64,000 bases of DNA from Aureliella helgolandensis (GTDB lineage: Bacteria; Planctomycetota; Planctomycetia; Pirellulales; Pirellulaceae): positions 1,612,001 through 1,676,000 of the forward strand of contig NZ_CP036298.1 in NCBI RefSeq assembly GCF_007752135.1. Direction: 5' to 3'. The position numbers and the translations under genes were made by a program. Below, piece by piece: positions 52,072-62,822 of this stretch (position 1 is its first letter; the number at the start of each line of letters is the position of its first letter). The notes below the pieces were generated by a model. The model was not told the origin of the DNA. It searched no databases and saw only the letters and a program-made list of their open reading frames with translations.

Positions 52072-52507
52072 GAGGACACTCGTTCTGTGCTATTTAAGAG
52101 GTTGTGGGAATGGAGCAATCAGCTCGAATTGCGAAGCAGACTCGAACTTCAAATAGCGTGATCGCTAGCAACTTGGAAAGCGGAGCGACCGTGCCGCAGG
52201 GTACTTCGAATCGAAAGCGTTCGCCAAACCGATCGCCAGTTCTTCGGGCTGACATTTGCATTGTCCCTGGCGCCTTGCAGGCTATTACTGTAACAGTTCA
52301 CGACCTTCCTTATCCATCAAGCAGCTTTAACCGTCGCTTCAGGTTTGAGTTTAAGTCGCAGACAATGGTGAACGGTTACCTGTCCCTTTTACTTCCACTC
52401 CCAATCGAACGCAATAATATTGTCAGTACGACTACGATCTCATTGAGCACGAGAACGGTCGAAGGGAAAACGCAGGCAATCACCGAGCAGCGTCGCTCTG
52501 CCTTGAT
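52072..52507. other. Intergenic region
   Basis: About 435 bases between the peptidase gene and the 3' end of the lyase-sulfatase gene. An open frame on the plus strand (from 52104) runs into the antisense of the sulfatase and has no family feature, so I treat it as non-coding. The only structure seen is a short palindrome TAGCG-TGAT-CGCTA near 52155. Confidence 0.45.
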
Positions 52508-54961
52508 TCAAAGCTGCAATGCTGCTGGGGGGATCTTGCTTTGGAAGCCTTCAATAACGGATTGCTGCTGGGGATCGCCCGACAAATCGGTCCATTCGTT
52601 GGGATCCTTGTTGAGGTCGTAGAGTTCTTGGGTGCCGTCCTGGTATTGAATGTACCGCCAGCGATCGGACCGCAGTGACACGTTGCCGGGATCAAAGGAT
52701 GTGACCACCACTCGCTCGGTGACTTGGGCTGGTTCGCGTAGCAGCGGAAGGAGACTCTGACCATCCATCGCGTGCGGTGCGGGTACTTGGCAAAGTTCGG
52801 TGAGGGTGGGATAGAGGTCAATCAAACCCACGGGGCTGTGGCAGCGTTGGCCAAGGTTGGGGTATTGTTCGGTCCTGTTTTTCGGGGGAACGATCGCGAG
52901 TAGAACCCGTGTCGAGCGTTCCCATCCCGTCCATTTGCCCCAATGCTGCTTCTCCCCCAAGTGCCACCCGTGATCGCTCCATAGGACAATGGTTGTGTTT
53001 TCGCCGTACTCGCTGTTATCCAGTGCATCCAATAGGCGTCCAATTTGCGCATCGACAAAGGTGGTGCAGGCCAAGTAGGCCTTGACCGCTTCCTCCCACT
53101 GGTCATGTTCGACAACCGTCGAGTGTAACCCAGCGGTTATCGCCTCCAAGGCCCACCGCCGGCTGGTCCCGTTGAGATCGTCCAAGTCCGAATTGGAGTA
53201 GGCAGGTCGTTGGACGGTCTTCCCTTCGAAGCGTGAAAAGTACTTTTTCGGAGCCCATAGAGGGATGTGCGGGCGGTAGAAACCGACGCCTAGAAAGAAG
53301 GGCCGTTGGTGGGAAGCTTGCAGCTGTTCAATGGCCCAGCTCGCACTCTGCGCGTCGCCCATTGCCGAGTCGGGGACGTCGATTGGTCCCCAATCGAACG
53401 ATTCTCCGCCCGGCGTATCGGGCCTCCGGTCCGAGGGCATGCCGTTCAATGGGAGAATGACTCTTGGAGGACCTTTGACTACGTGGCGCGGCGAGCTTGT
53501 CCGCTTGGAAGGTAGTTCTTGGTCACTGTAGTCGACGGCTCGCCGGGTGAAGGGACTCCAACGCTGTTCAACGTTGAAATGCTCTTGAAACAAGATGCGA
53601 TTGTCTGCAGCGCTGGAGTGCATCATCTTTCCCGTCCCGAGCGTGTGGTAACCTGCTTGGCCAAAGGCTTGGGGGAGTGTTTGGATTTGGGGATGTTGAG
53701 CAAACAGCTTTCGGCTGTCATTGGACCAGACGCCAGTATTCCATGGCATTTGACCACTGAAGAGGGCCGCCCGGGAAGGGTTGCACGCTGGGGAGGCGCA
53801 GTGCGCGTTTGTAAATAAAACGCCTCGCTTCGCCAGTCGATCAATGTGAGGTGTTTCCGCTTGCGGATGCCCTCCGAGGCATCCCACCCAGTCGTTCAAA
53901 TCATCGACGGCGATAAACAGAATGTTGGGAGCGGAGCGGCTCGAAGTGCTTTCGCGATTGACCCATTCTTGCCAATCCTGCGCAACGCGACTGCCGGAGG
54001 TTCCGTACCACGCGTATCCATTGCGTCTCTCCGGCTCGATCTCCGCCACATCGTATTTGATGATGCCATCGCGACCACTGAAAATGGGGCGATTGGTTTC
54101 GATCTCGTAGAACCGAGCCCATAGTGGCGGCGCGTTGGGATCGTGGATGACCTTGCGCTCGCCGTCGATTTCCTCATAACGAATTCCGGTTAGTTGCGCC
54201 GCTTCAAACCATTTCACCGCAGCTTCAATTGCTGTGCGAACTGCCTCCGACGGCTTCTCAATCGTCATGAGGAGTCTTGCGATCCCGGCGCTCTCACTGC
54301 CGCTGAGCGATGGGTGTTCGTAGGCCCGCGCTTTAGCCGCTTGGAGTGTTTCCCGGTCGTGCTGTGCACACCAGGCGGTCAATTGCCCATCGACTTTAAT
54401 CTGGCAATCGAGAATGCACTGGACACCTTGGTCGAAGGCATCTCTTGCTCGTTGGCGAGTGGCTGGGGAGACGAAGTCGTACAGCTCTTTTTCCGCAACC
54501 TCACGGAGGAAGGTCATCAGCCCTACCATGGTGCCGTCGTTGAAGGTGATGTGTTGCGAGTAGCCCCGTGGTTGCGGTCTTTGCGGCCAGCCGCCGTTGC
54601 TGTATTGGGCATTGAGGATCGCGTCGAGGCCGGCTTGGAATGCCGTCTGGTACCGGCTGTCATGAGTTGCCTGGAAGGCGAGTGCCAGCAGCTGCAATTC
54701 ATTCAGCGTGGCCCGATTATCAAAGGTTCCTTGCAGGTCCTGACGCTCTCCCGCGTAGGGTTGTTCGGAGGTGTCGAGATTCTTCGGCCAAGCCCCTGCA
54801 GGACTTTGGTGCGACAGTACATTGTCCAGTCGCTGGCGACCGGCGTCGGAGTGAAACCACGCGTCCGGTTGCTTGAGATGATCACGAATTTGGGCGGAGG
54901 CGATTGAAGTGCCCAGGAACACTCCAAGGCAAGCCAGCAGCCAGCGTTTCACGGGTGTCAT
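52508..54961 (-). CDS. Pectate lyase (PL10-like)-sulfatase fusion
   Basis: A secreted two-enzyme protein, 817 residues from ATG 54961 (AAAGG upstream; an ATG at 55024 is in frame but precedes the signal). Signal peptide RWLLACLGVFLGTSIASAQ. Residues about 35-335 match family 10 pectate lyases: WPKNLDT, FDNRATLNELQLLALAFQATHD, AQYSNGGWPQRPQP, ITFNDGTMVGLM, and the terminal RNGYAWYGT region. Residues about 344-805 are a sulfatase: NILFIAVDDLNDWVGCLGGHP (metal Asp pair), the formylglycine motif CNPSR at Cys393, GYHTLGTGKMMH, VGFYRPHIPLWAPKKY, and TTIVLWSDHGWHLGEKQHWGKW. The iduronate-2-sulfatase-like branch is suggested. Predicted to depolymerise and desulfate a sulfated uronate-containing polysaccharide. 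Confidence 0.88.
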   Translation of the reverse strand: MTPVKRWLLACLGVFLGTSIASAQIRDHLKQPDAWFHSDAGRQRLDNVLSHQSPAGAWPKNLDTSEQPYAGERQDLQGTFDNRATLNELQLLALAFQATHDSRYQTAFQAGLDAILNAQYSNGGWPQRPQPRGYSQHITFNDGTMVGLMTFLREVAEKELYDFVSPATRQRARDAFDQGVQCILDCQIKVDGQLTAWCAQHDRETLQAAKARAYEHPSLSGSESAGIARLLMTIEKPSEAVRTAIEAAVKWFEAAQLTGIRYEEIDGERKVIHDPNAPPLWARFYEIETNRPIFSGRDGIIKYDVAEIEPERRNGYAWYGTSGSRVAQDWQEWVNRESTSSRSAPNILFIAVDDLNDWVGCLGGHPQAETPHIDRLAKRGVLFTNAHCASPACNPSRAALFSGQMPWNTGVWSNDSRKLFAQHPQIQTLPQAFGQAGYHTLGTGKMMHSSAADNRILFQEHFNVEQRWSPFTRRAVDYSDQELPSKRTSSPRHVVKGPPRVILPLNGMPSDRRPDTPGGESFDWGPIDVPDSAMGDAQSASWAIEQLQASHQRPFFLGVGFYRPHIPLWAPKKYFSRFEGKTVQRPAYSNSDLDDLNGTSRRWALEAITAGLHSTVVEHDQWEEAVKAYLACTTFVDAQIGRLLDALDNSEYGENTTIVLWSDHGWHLGEKQHWGKWTGWERSTRVLLAIVPPKNRTEQYPNLGQRCHSPVGLIDLYPTLTELCQVPAPHAMDGQSLLPLLREPAQVTERVVVTSFDPGNVSLRSDRWRYIQYQDGTQELYDLNKDPNEWTDLSGDPQQQSVIEGFQSKIPPAALQL

Positions 54962-55123
54962 CGTATTGCCTTTGGAGAGGAGAGGCTTGGCAGGCAGTGG
55001 GCTAGGAATAGAACCCTCAACCAAAACGATCTTCTGCTTGCATTTCTGTTATAAACAGTTGCAGGATTCCCGAGAACAAGATCTTCTCGAATCGTTTCTC
55101 CAGGATAACACAGTTTGAATTCT

Positions 55124-56566
55124 ATGGTGAACACAAGACTTGCCCAATTGCTTGCGATCAGCAGCGTGTTTTTCGGTCTACTCGCTTCTGCTGGGAGAGC
55201 TGCCGAACCGGCGAGCCCAGAACGGCCCAATATTGTGCTGATCATGGCTGATGACGTTAGTTGGGAAGCCTTTGGGTGTTATGGCGCGGAAGAATATGCG
55301 ACGCCTCATCTCGATGCGCTCGCCGCAGGGGGAGTGCGATTCACGCATTGCTATTCAACACCTATTTGCACCACCAGTCGTGTTGAATTGATGACTGGCA
55401 AGTACAGTTTTCGGAACTACACGCATTTTGGATACCTCGATCCCCAGCAAAAGACTTTTGGCCATTTGCTCAAGCAAGCTGGCTACGAGACCGCAATTGC
55501 AGGCAAGTGGCAATTGAACGGCTTGTACAATAGTTTGCCAGGTCACGAGGACAGCAACCGTCCAGTGCAAGCCGGTTTTGACCAGTTCTTACTCTGGCAA
55601 TTGACGCGTGGCAGGCAGGAGAGTGATGGAGGTGGAGAGCGGTTTTGGAATCCTGTCTTGGAGCACAATGGACGCCTGCTAACTAGCCAAGAGAATGCCG
55701 GAAAATTTGGGCCTGATCTGCTGTGTGATTTCGTCTGCAATTTTATTCAGCAGCCAAGAGAGGCCGCCTTCTTCGTCTACTATCCCATGGTCCTAGTCCA
55801 TGATCCTTTTGTGCCGACGCCCGACACGATTGGTGACGCGGATCGAGCGACAGCCAACAAGCCCAAAGCCAGAGACAAGAAACGCAACTTCGTGGCTATG
55901 GTGAACTACATGGATAAATTGGTCGGTCGCATTGTTGACGAGCTGGAGACGAGTGGGCAGCTGGAAAATACGCTCCTTCTGTTTACCGCCGACAATGGAA
56001 CGAATCGGTCGATTACGTCGCAGTGGCAGGGACGGAGCATTCGTGGTGGTAAGGGAGGGATGACGAATATGGGAACGCATGTTCCTTTGATTGCAAGTTG
56101 GAAAGGCCGGACGGTCGCCGGATCCGTGGTGGACGAGCTGGTCGACTTCACCGATTTCTATCCTACGCTAGCGGCGGCTGCGGGCGTGGGGTTGGATGCC
56201 ACCGATCCGGTGGATGGCTATAGCTTTCTGAGCTCCATCGTCGGAGAATCCACCGTCGGAGAATCGAGCAAGGTGCGCCCGGCAGTCTTCCTGCACTATC
56301 AGCCCTATTGGAATCAGCTTCCTGGTCAATTTGCGCGCACTCAGCAATATAAACTCTATCGAGACGGGCGTTTTTTTGACGTCAGCCGAGATCTGGAGGA
56401 ACTCTTACCTTTGCAGCAGGAGTCGCTGGAGGAATCGGCCCGAGACGTACGGCAGAAGCTACAGCAACTCTTGGATCAGGCGCCGGAAGTACCTCTTGGA
56501 AAACGAGGAGGAAACTCGGGACCGCGCCCCATCCATCCAGATTGGAGTAGACTAGTTGGAGAGTGA
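55124..56566 (+). CDS. Secreted sulfatase with atypical CTTSR motif
   Basis: A 480-residue S1-type sulfatase. Signal peptide at residues 1-28 (AQLLAISSVFFGLLASAGRAA), then NIVLIMADDVSWEAFGCYGAEEYATPHLDALAAGGVRFTHCY. The formylglycine position is Cys82 in CTTSR, where the consensus has Pro or Ala at the third position. Metal and substrate motifs ETAIAGKWQL, VYYPMVLVHDPFVPTP, LLLFTADNGTNRSI and the Lys/His region GKGGMTNMGTHVPLIA are present. ATG 55124 is preceded by an in-frame TTG at 55115. Divergent from the lyase-sulfatase gene, about 160 bases apart, so shared regulation is likely. Confidence 0.9.
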   Translation: MVNTRLAQLLAISSVFFGLLASAGRAAEPASPERPNIVLIMADDVSWEAFGCYGAEEYATPHLDALAAGGVRFTHCYSTPICTTSRVELMTGKYSFRNYTHFGYLDPQQKTFGHLLKQAGYETAIAGKWQLNGLYNSLPGHEDSNRPVQAGFDQFLLWQLTRGRQESDGGGERFWNPVLEHNGRLLTSQENAGKFGPDLLCDFVCNFIQQPREAAFFVYYPMVLVHDPFVPTPDTIGDADRATANKPKARDKKRNFVAMVNYMDKLVGRIVDELETSGQLENTLLLFTADNGTNRSITSQWQGRSIRGGKGGMTNMGTHVPLIASWKGRTVAGSVVDELVDFTDFYPTLAAAAGVGLDATDPVDGYSFLSSIVGESTVGESSKVRPAVFLHYQPYWNQLPGQFARTQQYKLYRDGRFFDVSRDLEELLPLQQESLEESARDVRQKLQQLLDQAPEVPLGKRGGNSGPRPIHPDWSRLVGE

Positions 56567-56789
56567 TTCCCGCTAGCCGTTCCCATCTACTCCTTCGAGA
56601 CCGCTGGCAAGTGGCTGCACAATATTATCGCAGCCCGATTATCGCAGCCCGCTGCGTCGCATGGGGGGCGTTGCGTGGCACTCGAAGTTCGCCCTCAACA
56701 TTCATCGATCCATTTGGTAAAATGAATGGTCCAACCCGCCGCATTTGCCCCACATCCCCCGTAGGGCCCACCTATTTTTGAGTTGTCTA

Positions 56790-59700
56790 ATGTCCTGCCG
56801 CCTTGCCGCGTTGCTATTCTTGTGCCTGGTCCCCAGAGCTTTCGCGTTGGAGCCACCGCAGCTTGAGTTCTTTGAGGCTCGCATTCGTCCCGTTCTGGTC
56901 GAGTACTGCTATGAATGCCACAATTCGACCGACTCTACAGAAGCTGGACTTGCGCTGGATTATCGCGGGGGCATTTTAGAAGGCGGCGCTGGCGGCGCGA
57001 GTGTTTCGCTGGAGTCACCAGCATCCAGTTTGCTATTGGAGGTGATGCGGCATGACATCGATGGACTTGAAATGCCGCAAGGGGGACCGAAGCTTGAGCC
57101 TGAGATCTTAGCTGATTTTGAAAAATGGATTGGGATGGGACTTCCCGACCCACGCTCGGAGCCTCCCTCGGAATCCGAAATGGAGCAGTCCCAATCCTGG
57201 GAGTCGACTCTGAAACGTCGGCAGCAGTGGTGGAGCTTCCAACCGATTCAATCCATTGAGCCGCCCGCTTCGGTGGTCAGTGAGCGAGCAGGTGAGGTGT
57301 TGTCTCACCCGGTCGATCGATTCATTGATAAGAAGTTGCAGCAGGAGGATTTGGAGTTGGCCCCATTGGCCGAACCAACTGTTCTCGTGCGTCGCGTGTA
57401 TTACAGTCTGTTGGGGCTCCCCCCTACCGTCTCCGAAACCTTGCACTGGACATCGCGACTCGAGACCACCTCCCGCAGCGAACGCGATGCTGCCTGGGAA
57501 GCTCTAGTCCAGGAGTTGTTGGAACGCCCGCAATTCGGAGAGCGCTGGGCGAGGCATTGGATGGACTGGATTCGCTATGCAGAATCGCATGGTAGTGAAG
57601 GGGATCCAGCGATCGATCATGCATGGCTTTATCGCGACTATCTAATTCGGGCGTTGAATGCAGACGTTCCTCTCGACCAACTGTTGCGCGAGCACCTGGC
57701 GGGTGACCTGCTGGCGGCACCGCGAATCAATGAGGAGCTGAGAATCAACGAGTCGGCCATTGGTCCGGCGCACTTGCGGATGGTTTTTCATGGCTTTGCC
57801 CCCACCGATGCTATGGAAGAGAAGGTGCGTTTCACCGATGACCAAGTCAACGTTGTCTCCAAGGCTTTCTTGGGGCTGACGGTTTCCTGCGCCCGCTGCC
57901 ACAACCATAAATTTGATCCGATTAGTCAAGCTGACTACTACGCCATGTTCGGCATGCTGGGAGCTTGCCAGCCCGGCAGAACCGTGATCGATTTGCCGGA
58001 AGTCCAACAGCTCCATAGCCTCGCCCTGCAAGAACTGAAAACTCAACTTCGACCGGCACTTGCGCAGGATTGGCTCGCTAGTCTAGAGCGGCTGCCCCAG
58101 CGGCTGCTCCACGATACCGAGCTCCTTGCTCGTGCCGAGCAAGCGGATTCGATTCTGCGTCCCTTGGGGCAGCTCCTCAAGTCCCAAGACTCGGCGGCCG
58201 AGCTATCGGAAGCATGGCAAAAACTGGCTGCGGATCAAGCGACGCGCGCCAGCGCTTGGGCGAGCACGGAACAGGCGGAATACCTGCCGGCCTGGGATTT
58301 GGCGGAGGAACGCGACTACGCAACCTGGTTCCCCAAGGGGTTCGGGCTAGCCAGTTCGACTCCTGCTACTGCCGGAGAGTTCTCTGTGGCGGTGGACGGA
58401 ACGCAGGCTCTTACCGGAATCTATCCCTCCGGCGTGTACACCCATCAACTCAGTACCAAACACCCGGCTCGGCTTAGCTCGCCCAAGTTCTCGGTCGAGG
58501 ATGGTTCTGAGCTGTGGGTCTATAGTTGCGGATCTCCGAATGCCAGCCTGCGGTATGTCGTCCAAGACTACCCTCGCAATGGAACAGTTTATCCGGTCAA
58601 ACAACTGCAGCCGCAGTGGAAGTGGCAGCAATTCGATGTGGGCTACTGGAGTGGCGATCAATTGCATATCGAATTGGCTGCAGCTCAGGATGCTCCGCTG
58701 CTGGTTAAGTCGGATGACCGTTCGTGGTTTGGAGTGCGGGCTGCCGTGGTCCGCGCTACTGGGCAACCCGCTCCAGTAGAATCCGCCGAGCACTGGCAAC
58801 CGATCTTCGACGTGGCCAACGGGGCCGTTCCTACGACCACTGCGGAGGTTGCCAGACTGTACTGCGAAGCAATTCGCCGCGCCCTTGAAAATTGGAATGC
58901 CGGGAGTTGTAGCGAGGCCGAAGCGTTGCTGCTCGACGCCTGCCTACGCGAAGGCCTGTTGGCCAATCAGCTCGAGTCCCTGCCACTTGCTGAGCCAATA
59001 CTCCTGCAATATCGAACGCTGGAAAACGAAATTCCAATTCCAACTCGAGTGCCTGGGGTGGATGAAACCGTTGCGGCAGAGCAACCCTTGTTCGTGCGTG
59101 GCGACCACAAGCTGCTGGGCGAAATGGTGCCCCGGCGATTTTTGGAGGCGTTCGATGCGACTCCGTATCAATCGCGACAGAGCGGTCGACTTGAGTTCGC
59201 AGAGGATTTGCTGCGCGATGACAACCCACTCACGCGTCGCGTTTTAGTGAACCGCATTTGGCATCACTTGTTCGGGCAGGGAATTGTCCGAACTCCCGAC
59301 AATTTCGGACGCTTGGGAGATCTGCCCAGCCATCCTCAACTTCTCGATTACCTGGCGTTGCGATTTGACGAGCAGGGGTGGTCGGCCAAAGAATTGATTC
59401 GCTTTATCGTGACCTCCCAAACGTGGCAAGCAAGCTCGCAGGGGACCCCGCGAGCGTCGGAAGTCGATCCTGAAAATCGCTGGCTCTCTCACGCCAACGT
59501 ACGGCGTCTGGAGGCTGAAGCCATTCGTGATTCCATCTTGCAAGCGTCCGGAGGCCTCGATCTGCGGATGTTTGGTGAGCCTCAATCGAATACTCTGACG
59601 AGACGGAGTGTCTATGGGAACGTAATCCGCAATGCGTTAGATCCCTTCCTGCGAGTTTTTGATTTTCCAGAGCCCTTTAGTGCGGTTGGACGTCGGGATG

Positions 59701-60878
59701 TTACCAATGTGCCTGCCCAGTCCCTAACCATGCTCAACGATCCGCAGATTGACCGCTACGCAACTGACTGGGCGGAAAACTTGCTGGCCAACCCTGAGCT
59801 GAGCACTTTGGAACAACGCGTTCAGCAGATGTTCCTGGAATCCTTGAATCGGCCCGCCAGTCCGTCGGAAGTGGAGAGGCTCACTGAGTACCTGCACAAC
59901 TATCGAGGTGTCCTGGAGCAGGAGCTAAGGCAGGTCGCTGAACTCACCCTGAAACGAGAACAACGCGAACGCGAGTTAGCCAACATCCTCCAGCCAGTTC
60001 GGCAGCGACTCGAGGCAGAACTGAAGACCGCACGCGTCGCTGAGCCACCATTGCCTGTCCCGCTACCGATCGCCAGTTGGCAGTTCGAACAAGACGCTAC
60101 CGATGCGATCGGAGGGATGGACTGTAAACTGCAGGCAGACGCCGCGTTGCAGGATGGACGCCTGAGAGTCCAAGGGGGCGGTTATGCCGTCACTAGCACT
60201 TTGTCTCAGGATGTGAGTGTTAAAACGCTCGAAGCGTGGGTGCAGCTCGATCGACTGGACCAACGCGGCGGTGGAGTCATGTCGCTCCAAAGTCGCAATG
60301 GTGGCGTGTTCGATGCGATTGTTTTCGGAGAACAGAATCCGCGAGAATGGTTGGCGGGCAGCAACAGCTTTTCCCGTACCCAGGCATTTGCCGGCGCGGT
60401 AGAGTCGGACGCGCAAGAAAGACCCGTTCATGTGGCAATCGTCTACCATGCAGACGGACGCATTGTGGGGTATCGCAATGGCGAACCCTATGGCCAGCCC
60501 TACATGAGTGACGGGCCGACGCGATTCGAGGCGGGCGATGCCGTGGTCAGCTTCGGCGTGCGGCACTTGCCTGCTAGCGGAAATCGGCTGCTAAGCGGTG
60601 CGATACTGGGGGCCAATCTGTACGATCAAGCTCTGTCAGAAACTCAAATTGCCTACACGTCCCTGGCTGGGCCATGGATCGTGACCGATCGGCAAGTCCG
60701 GCAGGCGTTGTCGGAGAGCGATCAAGCCCTGGCCACACAGTTGAGGGAGGAGATCGAGCAACTTCGGCTCAGCTCCCAGGCGTTGCACGAGAAGTTGCCT
60801 CAAGATCTAGACGTTGGCATGTGGACTGCGTTGGCGAAAACCATTTTTACTCTCAAGGAATTTATCTATGTTCGTTAG
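56790..60878 (+). CDS. Cytochrome-c-like DUF1549/DUF1553 protein with LamG insertion (pair 2)
   Basis: A 1,362-residue exported protein from ATG 56790 (signal [17 protein letters not shown]). The PSCyt1 haem motif CYECH is at 40-44. DUF1549 ([89 protein letters not shown]) is followed by an unassigned beta-rich region, then DUF1553 ([48 protein letters not shown]). Near the C terminus a coiled coil and a LamG/concanavalin-like domain ([16 protein letters not shown]...[24 protein letters not shown]...[21 protein letters not shown]) are inserted before the last DUF1553 segment ([19 protein letters not shown]). The LamG module suggests carbohydrate binding. Confidence 0.93.
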   Translation: MSCRLAALLFLCLVPRAFALEPPQLEFFEARIRPVLVEYCYECHNSTDSTEAGLALDYRGGILEGGAGGASVSLESPASSLLLEVMRHDIDGLEMPQGGPKLEPEILADFEKWIGMGLPDPRSEPPSESEMEQSQSWESTLKRRQQWWSFQPIQSIEPPASVVSERAGEVLSHPVDRFIDKKLQQEDLELAPLAEPTVLVRRVYYSLLGLPPTVSETLHWTSRLETTSRSERDAAWEALVQELLERPQFGERWARHWMDWIRYAESHGSEGDPAIDHAWLYRDYLIRALNADVPLDQLLREHLAGDLLAAPRINEELRINESAIGPAHLRMVFHGFAPTDAMEEKVRFTDDQVNVVSKAFLGLTVSCARCHNHKFDPISQADYYAMFGMLGACQPGRTVIDLPEVQQLHSLALQELKTQLRPALAQDWLASLERLPQRLLHDTELLARAEQADSILRPLGQLLKSQDSAAELSEAWQKLAADQATRASAWASTEQAEYLPAWDLAEERDYATWFPKGFGLASSTPATAGEFSVAVDGTQALTGIYPSGVYTHQLSTKHPARLSSPKFSVEDGSELWVYSCGSPNASLRYVVQDYPRNGTVYPVKQLQPQWKWQQFDVGYWSGDQLHIELAAAQDAPLLVKSDDRSWFGVRAAVVRATGQPAPVESAEHWQPIFDVANGAVPTTTAEVARLYCEAIRRALENWNAGSCSEAEALLLDACLREGLLANQLESLPLAEPILLQYRTLENEIPIPTRVPGVDETVAAEQPLFVRGDHKLLGEMVPRRFLEAFDATPYQSRQSGRLEFAEDLLRDDNPLTRRVLVNRIWHHLFGQGIVRTPDNFGRLGDLPSHPQLLDYLALRFDEQGWSAKELIRFIVTSQTWQASSQGTPRASEVDPENRWLSHANVRRLEAEAIRDSILQASGGLDLRMFGEPQSNTLTRRSVYGNVIRNALDPFLRVFDFPEPFSAVGRRDVTNVPAQSLTMLNDPQIDRYATDWAENLLANPELSTLEQRVQQMFLESLNRPASPSEVERLTEYLHNYRGVLEQELRQVAELTLKREQRERELANILQPVRQRLEAELKTARVAEPPLPVPLPIASWQFEQDATDAIGGMDCKLQADAALQDGRLRVQGGGYAVTSTLSQDVSVKTLEAWVQLDRLDQRGGGVMSLQSRNGGVFDAIVFGEQNPREWLAGSNSFSRTQAFAGAVESDAQERPVHVAIVYHADGRIVGYRNGEPYGQPYMSDGPTRFEAGDAVVSFGVRHLPASGNRLLSGAILGANLYDQALSETQIAYTSLAGPWIVTDRQVRQALSESDQALATQLREEIEQLRLSSQALHEKLPQDLDVGMWTALAKTIFTLKEFIYVR

Positions 60879-62298
60879 ATCTCCACGACGCCAATTCCTT
60901 GAGCGATGTTCGACTGGCTTCGGCGCTATGGCTTTGAGCGGCTTGCTCCAGCAGGGGGCGACGGCTCAAACCGCTCTGCCCGCCTCCGCCGCACTGGCTC
61001 AAACACATCATCCCGCCAAAGCCAAGAGCGTCATTTTTTGTTACATGTCCGGCGGAGTGTCGCATGTCGATTCGTTCGATCCCAAGCCCGCCTTGGAGAA
61101 GTACCACGGGCAACCGATGCCGGTCAAAGTGGAACGGACACAGTTCAACAACAATGGGAATGTGCTCGCCAGTCCCTTTAAGTTTTCCCCGTCAGGGGAA
61201 TCGGGCCTGCCCATCAGCGACATGTTCCCACACATCGCTGCTGAAGCCGACGAATTGGCTGTGATACGTTCCATGACCACTTCAGTCAATGAGCATGCAC
61301 AGGGCAATTTCGCTATGCACTCCGGGTTTCCCTTCATGGGATTTCCAAGCGCGGGGGCCTGGGCCAGCTATGGACTGGGCAGCGAAAATGAGAACTTGCC
61401 TAGCTATGTCGTGCTCCAAAGTGGAACTGCAGTGCCGCCGCATGGTGGTGTCAGTTTGTTTAGCAATGGATTCCTCCCTGCACAGCATCAAGGTTCGATT
61501 CTCAAAGCCGATCGGCCAGAAGCGATTCGCAATGTGAGCCCCTATGATACGGTCAGCATTCAACAGCAACGCTTGCAGTTGGCTAGTGAGTTTGATGCGG
61601 AATTTCTAGCCAGGACAAATGCTGATGCGCAGGTTGACGCGGCTATTCGGAACTACGAAACCGCGTTTCGCATGCAGGCCGCCGTCCCTGATTTGTGTGA
61701 TATCTCTCAGGAGACTCGACAGACTCGGGAAATGTATGGCTTGGATGCAGAGGTGCCCGAGAAGGCGGCCTACGCGCGACAGTGCTTGCTAGCACGGCGA
61801 ATGGTGGAACGCGGCGTGCGGTTTATTGAGCTCAGTTGCCTTTCCCAGGGGATCGGCGCCGGCGGAGCGGCAAATCCTTGGGATCAACATAGCGATGTGG
61901 AAAAGGGACACCGTGCGATGGGGTTCCAAGTCGATCAGCCTATCGCCGCCTTGATCAAGGACTTGCGTCAACGTGGTTTACTGGACGAAACGCTCATCGT
62001 GTGGGCCGGAGAATTCGGCCGCACTCCGTTTTCGCAAGGCAGCACCGGTCGCGATCATAATCCATTCGGCTTTAGCGTGTGGCTAGCTGGTGGCGGCGTG
62101 CAAGGAGGATGCAGCTTGGGAGCCACCGATGAGTTTGGCTACCATGCCATTGAGAATCCTTGCACTGTCTATGACTTGTGGGCGACGGTACTGCATCAGT
62201 TGGGCATTGATCATGAACGACTGACGTACCGCTACAGTGGACGCGACTACCGGCTAACTGACGTTCATGGCAATGTGTTGCACAAAGTGCTAGCCTAA
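60868..62298 (+). CDS. DUF1501 protein with Tat signal (pair 2)
   Basis: A 476-residue DUF1501 protein. ATG 60868 overlaps the previous gene by 11 bases and has AAGGAA at good spacing, giving translational coupling. Tat signal [27 protein letters not shown]. Motifs parallel pair 1: [98 protein letters not shown] and [15 protein letters not shown]. It is the partner of the LamG-containing DUF1549/1553 protein; substrate unknown, but sulfatases lie directly upstream. Confidence 0.95.
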   Translation: MFVRSPRRQFLERCSTGFGAMALSGLLQQGATAQTALPASAALAQTHHPAKAKSVIFCYMSGGVSHVDSFDPKPALEKYHGQPMPVKVERTQFNNNGNVLASPFKFSPSGESGLPISDMFPHIAAEADELAVIRSMTTSVNEHAQGNFAMHSGFPFMGFPSAGAWASYGLGSENENLPSYVVLQSGTAVPPHGGVSLFSNGFLPAQHQGSILKADRPEAIRNVSPYDTVSIQQQRLQLASEFDAEFLARTNADAQVDAAIRNYETAFRMQAAVPDLCDISQETRQTREMYGLDAEVPEKAAYARQCLLARRMVERGVRFIELSCLSQGIGAGGAANPWDQHSDVEKGHRAMGFQVDQPIAALIKDLRQRGLLDETLIVWAGEFGRTPFSQGSTGRDHNPFGFSVWLAGGGVQGGCSLGATDEFGYHAIENPCTVYDLWATVLHQLGIDHERLTYRYSGRDYRLTDVHGNVLHKVLA

Positions 62299-62822
62299 CT
62301 GGCTTAGCCTAGCGGGTTCTCCAGCGAATCTGCCGCTGTTCGAAGCCCCGAATACCAGTCCGTCCACTGAACACGGAGGACCACTCCATCAACAAACCGC
62401 TGGCGCCGCATCGCTGATAGTCGCAGGCCGAGTGCGGACTGGGGCAGAAGTGTTATGCGAATTCTTCCTGTGGGAATGTGCTGAGAAGGACTTCGGTGAG
62501 CTTGCATCGTCTGATAGTGAGGGGCTTATTTGCCTGAGCCCCATCTCTGCGTTGGTATCCCGAACCCGCCTCGCCCTCCCAGCTGGGCCACAGCTTCGGG
62601 GCACGCCATGAGAGGCATAAGAGCCGCTAGGGCCGCGGAGCGCACCGCGCCACTGGTGGCCGTCTGTAGCACGATGCCGTCGAGGAGACGGCCGTGCCCC
62701 TAATTTTACGCGGGATTGAATTCGGGCCAATTCTCAGCAGCCAGGTGTTTATTGAGGACGTGGAACTGCTTGCCTTGTTCGAGGAGAGCGATCCGTAGGA
62801 ATTCAACTAGCGAACGAGCGGC
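62299..62822. other. Intergenic region between convergent genes
   Basis: About 520 bases, longer than needed for two convergent gene ends. The minus-strand frame 62389-62730 (113 codons) has no family feature. A few small GC-rich inverted repeats such as GCCACTGGTGGC occur. No RNA recognised; could hold degraded sequence. Confidence 0.4.

Noticed and set aside
52104-52622. 172-codon plus-strand frame
   Set aside because: It overlaps the 3' end of the lyase-sulfatase gene in antisense and the translation has no signal or domain.
62389-62730. 113-codon minus-strand frame between DUF1501 and PP2C genes
   Set aside because: Arg/Ser/Pro-rich translation typical of random GC-rich DNA; no family resemblance.
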